Source of the DNA: JBLNDG01 sp050261415
GTDB taxonomy: Bacteria > Bacillota > Clostridia > Lutisporales > Lutisporaceae
Length of the DNA: 31,319 nt
Assembly: GCA_050261415.1 (NCBI GenBank)
Contig: JBLNDG010000067.1
Span: 1-31,319, forward strand
Reading direction: 5' to 3'
The position numbers and the translations under genes were made by a program. Positions 30,261-31,319 of this stretch are shown one piece after another; positions within the stretch are counted from its first letter, which is position 1; every line of letters begins with the position of its first letter. Under the pieces are notes generated by a model. It saw only the letters and a list, made by a program, of their open reading frames with translations, was not told where the DNA came from and did not search any database.

Positions 30261-31307
30261 ATGGCAGATATAAGTATCATAAATCCCGGCCTTTTTACGA
30301 CAATACAGGATAGAGGCCGGTATGGCTACCAACAGTTTGGGATGCCGGTAACCGGTGCTATGGACGACTTTTCGCTCAGAATAGCCAATATTCTGGTAGG
30401 CAACGATGAATATGAAGCTGCTTTTGAAACCACTTTGAACGGTCCGGAGATATTGTTCAATATAGATGCTGTAGTTGCTATTACAGGGGCAAACATGTCA
30501 CCGAAGGTAAACGGGCATACTGTGCCTATGTGGAGGTCTATCAAACTCACAAGAGGGGATGTGCTTTCCTTCGGAGCTGCAATAACAGGCTGCAGGGGAT
30601 ATATCGCTTTTGCGGGGGGATTTGATATACCTGCTGTTATGGGAAGCCGTTCAACCTTTATAAGGGGAGGCATCGGGGGATATGATGGCAGGAAACTCAA
30701 AGGCAATGACGAAATAAATATAAGAAAAGGCGGATCAGCAATAGCAGAGTTGGTTGACCGGGTTATTCCGGTTGATTATATTCCTGCCTATGAGCCAAGC
30801 TGTTCTATTAGAGCAGTATTGGGCCCGCAGGATGACTGCTTTAGCGGTGAGAGCATTGATAGATTCTTTGGCTCCGAATATGCGGTGACAAATGAGGCTG
30901 ACAGGATGGGCTACAGGTTATCAGGTCCTGTACTTGGGCACAAAAGCGGCGCCGATATAATATCTGACGGTATAAACCTGGGCTCCATACAGGTACCTGG
31001 GCACGGCATGCCTATTGTCATGATGGCAGACCGGCAGACGACGGGCGGCTATACCAAGATTGCCACTGTAATTTCGGCAGATATTTCTAAAATGGCACAG
31101 CTAAAGCCGGGGGACAGGATCCGGTTCAAGAGTATTGATGTTTATGAAGCACAAAAGGCTCTGAAGGAATATGAGGGAAAAATCCATATTATAAAAGACT
31201 TTGTGAAAAACAATCAACTGCATATTGTCAGGAAAGCAAGGTATGATATCAGAGTCATGGGCAAAAGCTTCAATGTATTGGTGGAAGAATTAAAAGATGC
31301 AAAATAA
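30261..31307 (+). CDS. pxpC: 5-oxoprolinase subunit C (KipA-like)
   Basis: PxpC is the biotin-dependent-carboxylase-like AHS2 subunit and the KipA counterpart. Its 348 residues hold the motifs ISIINPGLFTTIQDRGRYGY (start), FGMPVTGAMDDFSLRIAN, GYIAFAGGFDIPAVMGSRST, and the later DRMGYRLSGP, INLGSIQVPGHGMPIVMMAD and MAQLKPGDRIRF. All expected parts are seen. GGTGGTGAT with a four-base spacer supports ATG 30261 over the GTG codons at 30249 and 30252, which form part of that site. After the stop an AAAGGGGGG ribosome binding site (31307-31314) lies at the edge, so another gene of the operon starts just beyond the window. Confidence 0.95.
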   Translation: MADISIINPGLFTTIQDRGRYGYQQFGMPVTGAMDDFSLRIANILVGNDEYEAAFETTLNGPEILFNIDAVVAITGANMSPKVNGHTVPMWRSIKLTRGDVLSFGAAITGCRGYIAFAGGFDIPAVMGSRSTFIRGGIGGYDGRKLKGNDEINIRKGGSAIAELVDRVIPVDYIPAYEPSCSIRAVLGPQDDCFSGESIDRFFGSEYAVTNEADRMGYRLSGPVLGHKSGADIISDGINLGSIQVPGHGMPIVMMADRQTTGGYTKIATVISADISKMAQLKPGDRIRFKSIDVYEAQKALKEYEGKIHIIKDFVKNNQLHIVRKARYDIRVMGKSFNVLVEELKDAK

Positions 31308-31319
31308 AGGGGGGTTGAT

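Noticed and set aside
1..31319. CRISPR arrays, tRNA or rRNA genes, intact insertion sequences
   Set aside because: No regularly spaced repeats, no cloverleaf or rRNA-like text, and no transposase-like protein were seen on either strand by eye.

Overview
The window looks like a chromosomal segment of a Gram-positive, low-to-mid GC, anaerobic Clostridia-type bacterium. The basis is strong purine-rich ribosome binding sites (GGAGG/GGGGG type), many U-tailed intrinsic terminators, a YesN/YesM-type two-component pair, an ATP-independent-looking half of a CUT1 sugar transporter, a giant 2-hydroxyacyl-CoA dehydratase activase-like protein, a clostridial-type LUD protein, and a KipR/YcsF/YcsG/KipI/KipA-like 5-oxoprolinase operon. 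The exact species cannot be read from the sequence alone.

Layout. (1) 1-8254: a divergent sugar-uptake module. A YesN-like AraC-type response regulator (cut by the left edge) and a YesM-like sensor kinase are on the minus strand. On the plus strand are a lipoprotein binding protein, two permeases and a cytoplasmic GH30 glycosidase. (2) 8255-11036: a YetF/DUF421 membrane protein, an autoregulated PadR plus metallo-beta-lactamase-fold hydrolase operon, and a TetR regulator. (3) 11037-15629: a shared regulatory region and a 1431-residue two-ATPase activase protein whose Shine-Dalgarno appears to be brought to its start codon by a hairpin. (4) 15630-25380: a patchwork of intact genes and decayed ones. 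The intact genes are an HD-GYP phosphodiesterase, a ChrB-like protein with an MFS exporter, an LUD protein, a chemoreceptor and small hypotheticals. The broken genes are a TetR tail, an internally deleted flavodoxin/ferredoxin protein, a headless polysaccharide deacetylase, a YkoP-like gene with an in-frame stop, a MATE tail and a frameshifted nucleoside-recognition protein. (5) 25381-31319: a secreted DUF2202 protein, a small hypothetical gene, and an IclR regulator followed by pxpA, an NRAMP-fold transporter, pxpB and pxpC for 5-oxoproline use.

The most unusual signals are four. First, a 63-bp two-hairpin repeat occurs twice (62/63 identical), each time directly behind a hairpin that ends a gene. 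Second, the NRAMP-fold transporter in the 5-oxoprolinase operon has lost both metal-binding motifs. Third, the activase gene has a putative looped-out ribosome binding site. Fourth, a perfect TetR-type promoter/operator survives between a dead repressor and a dead target gene. No rRNA, tRNA, CRISPR array or intact insertion sequence was seen.
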